From: Labia minor
Taxonomy: Eukaryota; Arthropoda; Insecta; Dermaptera; Spongiphoridae
DNA: 64,000 nt
Reading direction: 5' to 3'
NCBI GenBank assembly: GCA_963082975.1
Contig: CAUJBJ010000002.1
Span: 85,200 to 149,199, forward strand
Shown: positions 62,969-64,000 of the stretch, one piece after another
Layout of the letters: each line of letters begins with the position of its first letter
Position numbering within the stretch: the stretch's first letter is position 1
Notes under the pieces: generated by a model
Databases searched by the model: none
Seen by the model: the letters and a program-made list of their open reading frames with translations, nothing else
What the model was told of the DNA's origin: nothing
Made by a program: the position numbers and the translations under genes

Positions 62969-64000
62969 TGATATTTCTCATGAATAATTATTTTTTTATG
63001 CCGAAAACGGAGGGTCATCCTACGCTGACCCTTCATAATTTTTAGGGTAAAATTAAAAAATGAAATTTTTAGAAAATAAATAATAATTTCGTTCATTTTA
63101 CATCATAAGAATATATTATTGATATTTCTCATGAAAAATTATTTTTTATGCTGAAAACGGAGGGTCATCCTACGCTGACCTTTTATAATTTTTAGGGTAA
63201 AATTAGAAAATGAAATATTTAGAAAATAAATAATAAATTCGTTCATTTTACATCATAAAAATATATTATTGATATTTCTGACGGATAATTATATTTTTAT
63301 GCCGAAATCGGAGGGTCATCCTACGCTGACCTTTTATAATTTTTAGGGTAAAATTAAAAAATGAAATTTTTAGATAATAAATAATAAATTCGTTCATTTT
63401 ACATCATAAAAATATATTATTGATATTTCTCATGAATAATTATTTTTTTATGCCGAAAACGGAGGGTCATCCTACGCTGACCTTTTATAATTTTTAGGGT
63501 AAAATTAAAAAATGAAATTTTTAGAAAATAAATAATAAATTTGTTCATTTTACATCATAAAAATATATTATTGATATTTCTCATGAAAAATTATTTTTTT
63601 ATGCCGAAAACGGAGGGTCATCCTACGCTGACCTTTTATAATTTTTAGGGTAAAATTAAAAAATGAAATTTTTAGAAAATAAATAATAAATTCTTTCATT
63701 TTACATCATAAAAATATATTATTGATATTTCTCATGAAAAATTATTTTTTTATGCCGAAAACGGAGGGTCATCCTACGCTGACCTTTTATAATTTTTCGG
63801 GTAAAATTAAAAAATGAAATTTTTAGAAAATAAATAATAAATTCGTTCATTTTACATCATAAAAATATATTATTGATATTTCTCATGAAAATTTTTTTTT
63901 TAAGCCGAAAACGGAGGGTCATCTTACGCTGACCTTTTATAATTTTTAGGGTAAAATTAAAAAATGAAATTTTTAGAAAATAAATAATAAATTCGTTCAT

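Larger units (their letters stand above)
51799..64000 (+). repeat. 151-bp satellite array, block 3 (about 81 monomers)
   Basis: Continues the array past the LTR element in the same orientation and register, and runs off the window end. It contains another GTGATGAAACAT-type monomer (52559), further TTCTTTCATT/TTTTTCGGGT monomers (near 58713, 59469 and 63693), and two 20-monomer HOR copies. No gene is seen. Confidence 0.98.

Overview
The window is eukaryotic and almost certainly arthropod (probably insect) heterochromatin. About 53.4 kb of the 64 kb is one AT-rich satellite with a 151-bp monomer, roughly 353 copies, all head to tail on the + strand. There are no host genes, tRNAs, rRNAs or CRISPR arrays. 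The only coding DNA belongs to two transposable elements that interrupt the satellite. The arthropod call rests on the Jockey-clade retrotransposon and on a decayed insect-retroelement-type Env fragment. I cannot name the species.

Layout. 1-12062: satellite block 1 (about 80 monomers). 12063-16771: a full-length Jockey-type non-LTR retrotransposon with two intact ORFs, a poly(A) tail and a 12-bp target-site duplication. 16772-45908: satellite block 2 (about 193 monomers). 45909-51798: an LTR retrotransposon with two 1812-bp LTRs that look identical and a 2266-bp internal region. That internal region keeps a tRNA-Leu-type primer site, a polypurine tract, gag pieces and an env piece, but no pol. 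It is flanked by a 4-bp TATT duplication. 51799-64000: satellite block 3 (about 81 monomers).

The satellite is not a simple array. Monomers fall into about eight classes that recur in fixed order, giving a higher-order repeat (HOR) of 20 monomers (about 3.02 kb). I could place it at 26448-29466, 35350-38367, 42140-45157, 55123-58140 and 59951-62968, in a 17-monomer form at 2115-4680, and in a sixth 20-monomer copy at 11622-20414 that holds the Jockey insertion and an internal 7-monomer duplication. Smaller (3, 6 and 9-10 monomer) and larger (8.9 kb spacing) duplications are layered on top. Each monomer carries a GC-rich core with an inverted repeat, GGGTCA-8 nt-TGACCC, inside otherwise very AT-rich DNA.

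Both elements are young: the Jockey ORFs are open and the LTRs match. Both inserted without disturbing monomer order, within the same 22-bp stretch of the monomer. The most notable results are the multi-level HOR, the conserved dyad core, and the pol-less, env-carrying LTR element with a 15-bp stem-loop beside its polypurine tract. All comparisons were made by eye from the printed sequence.
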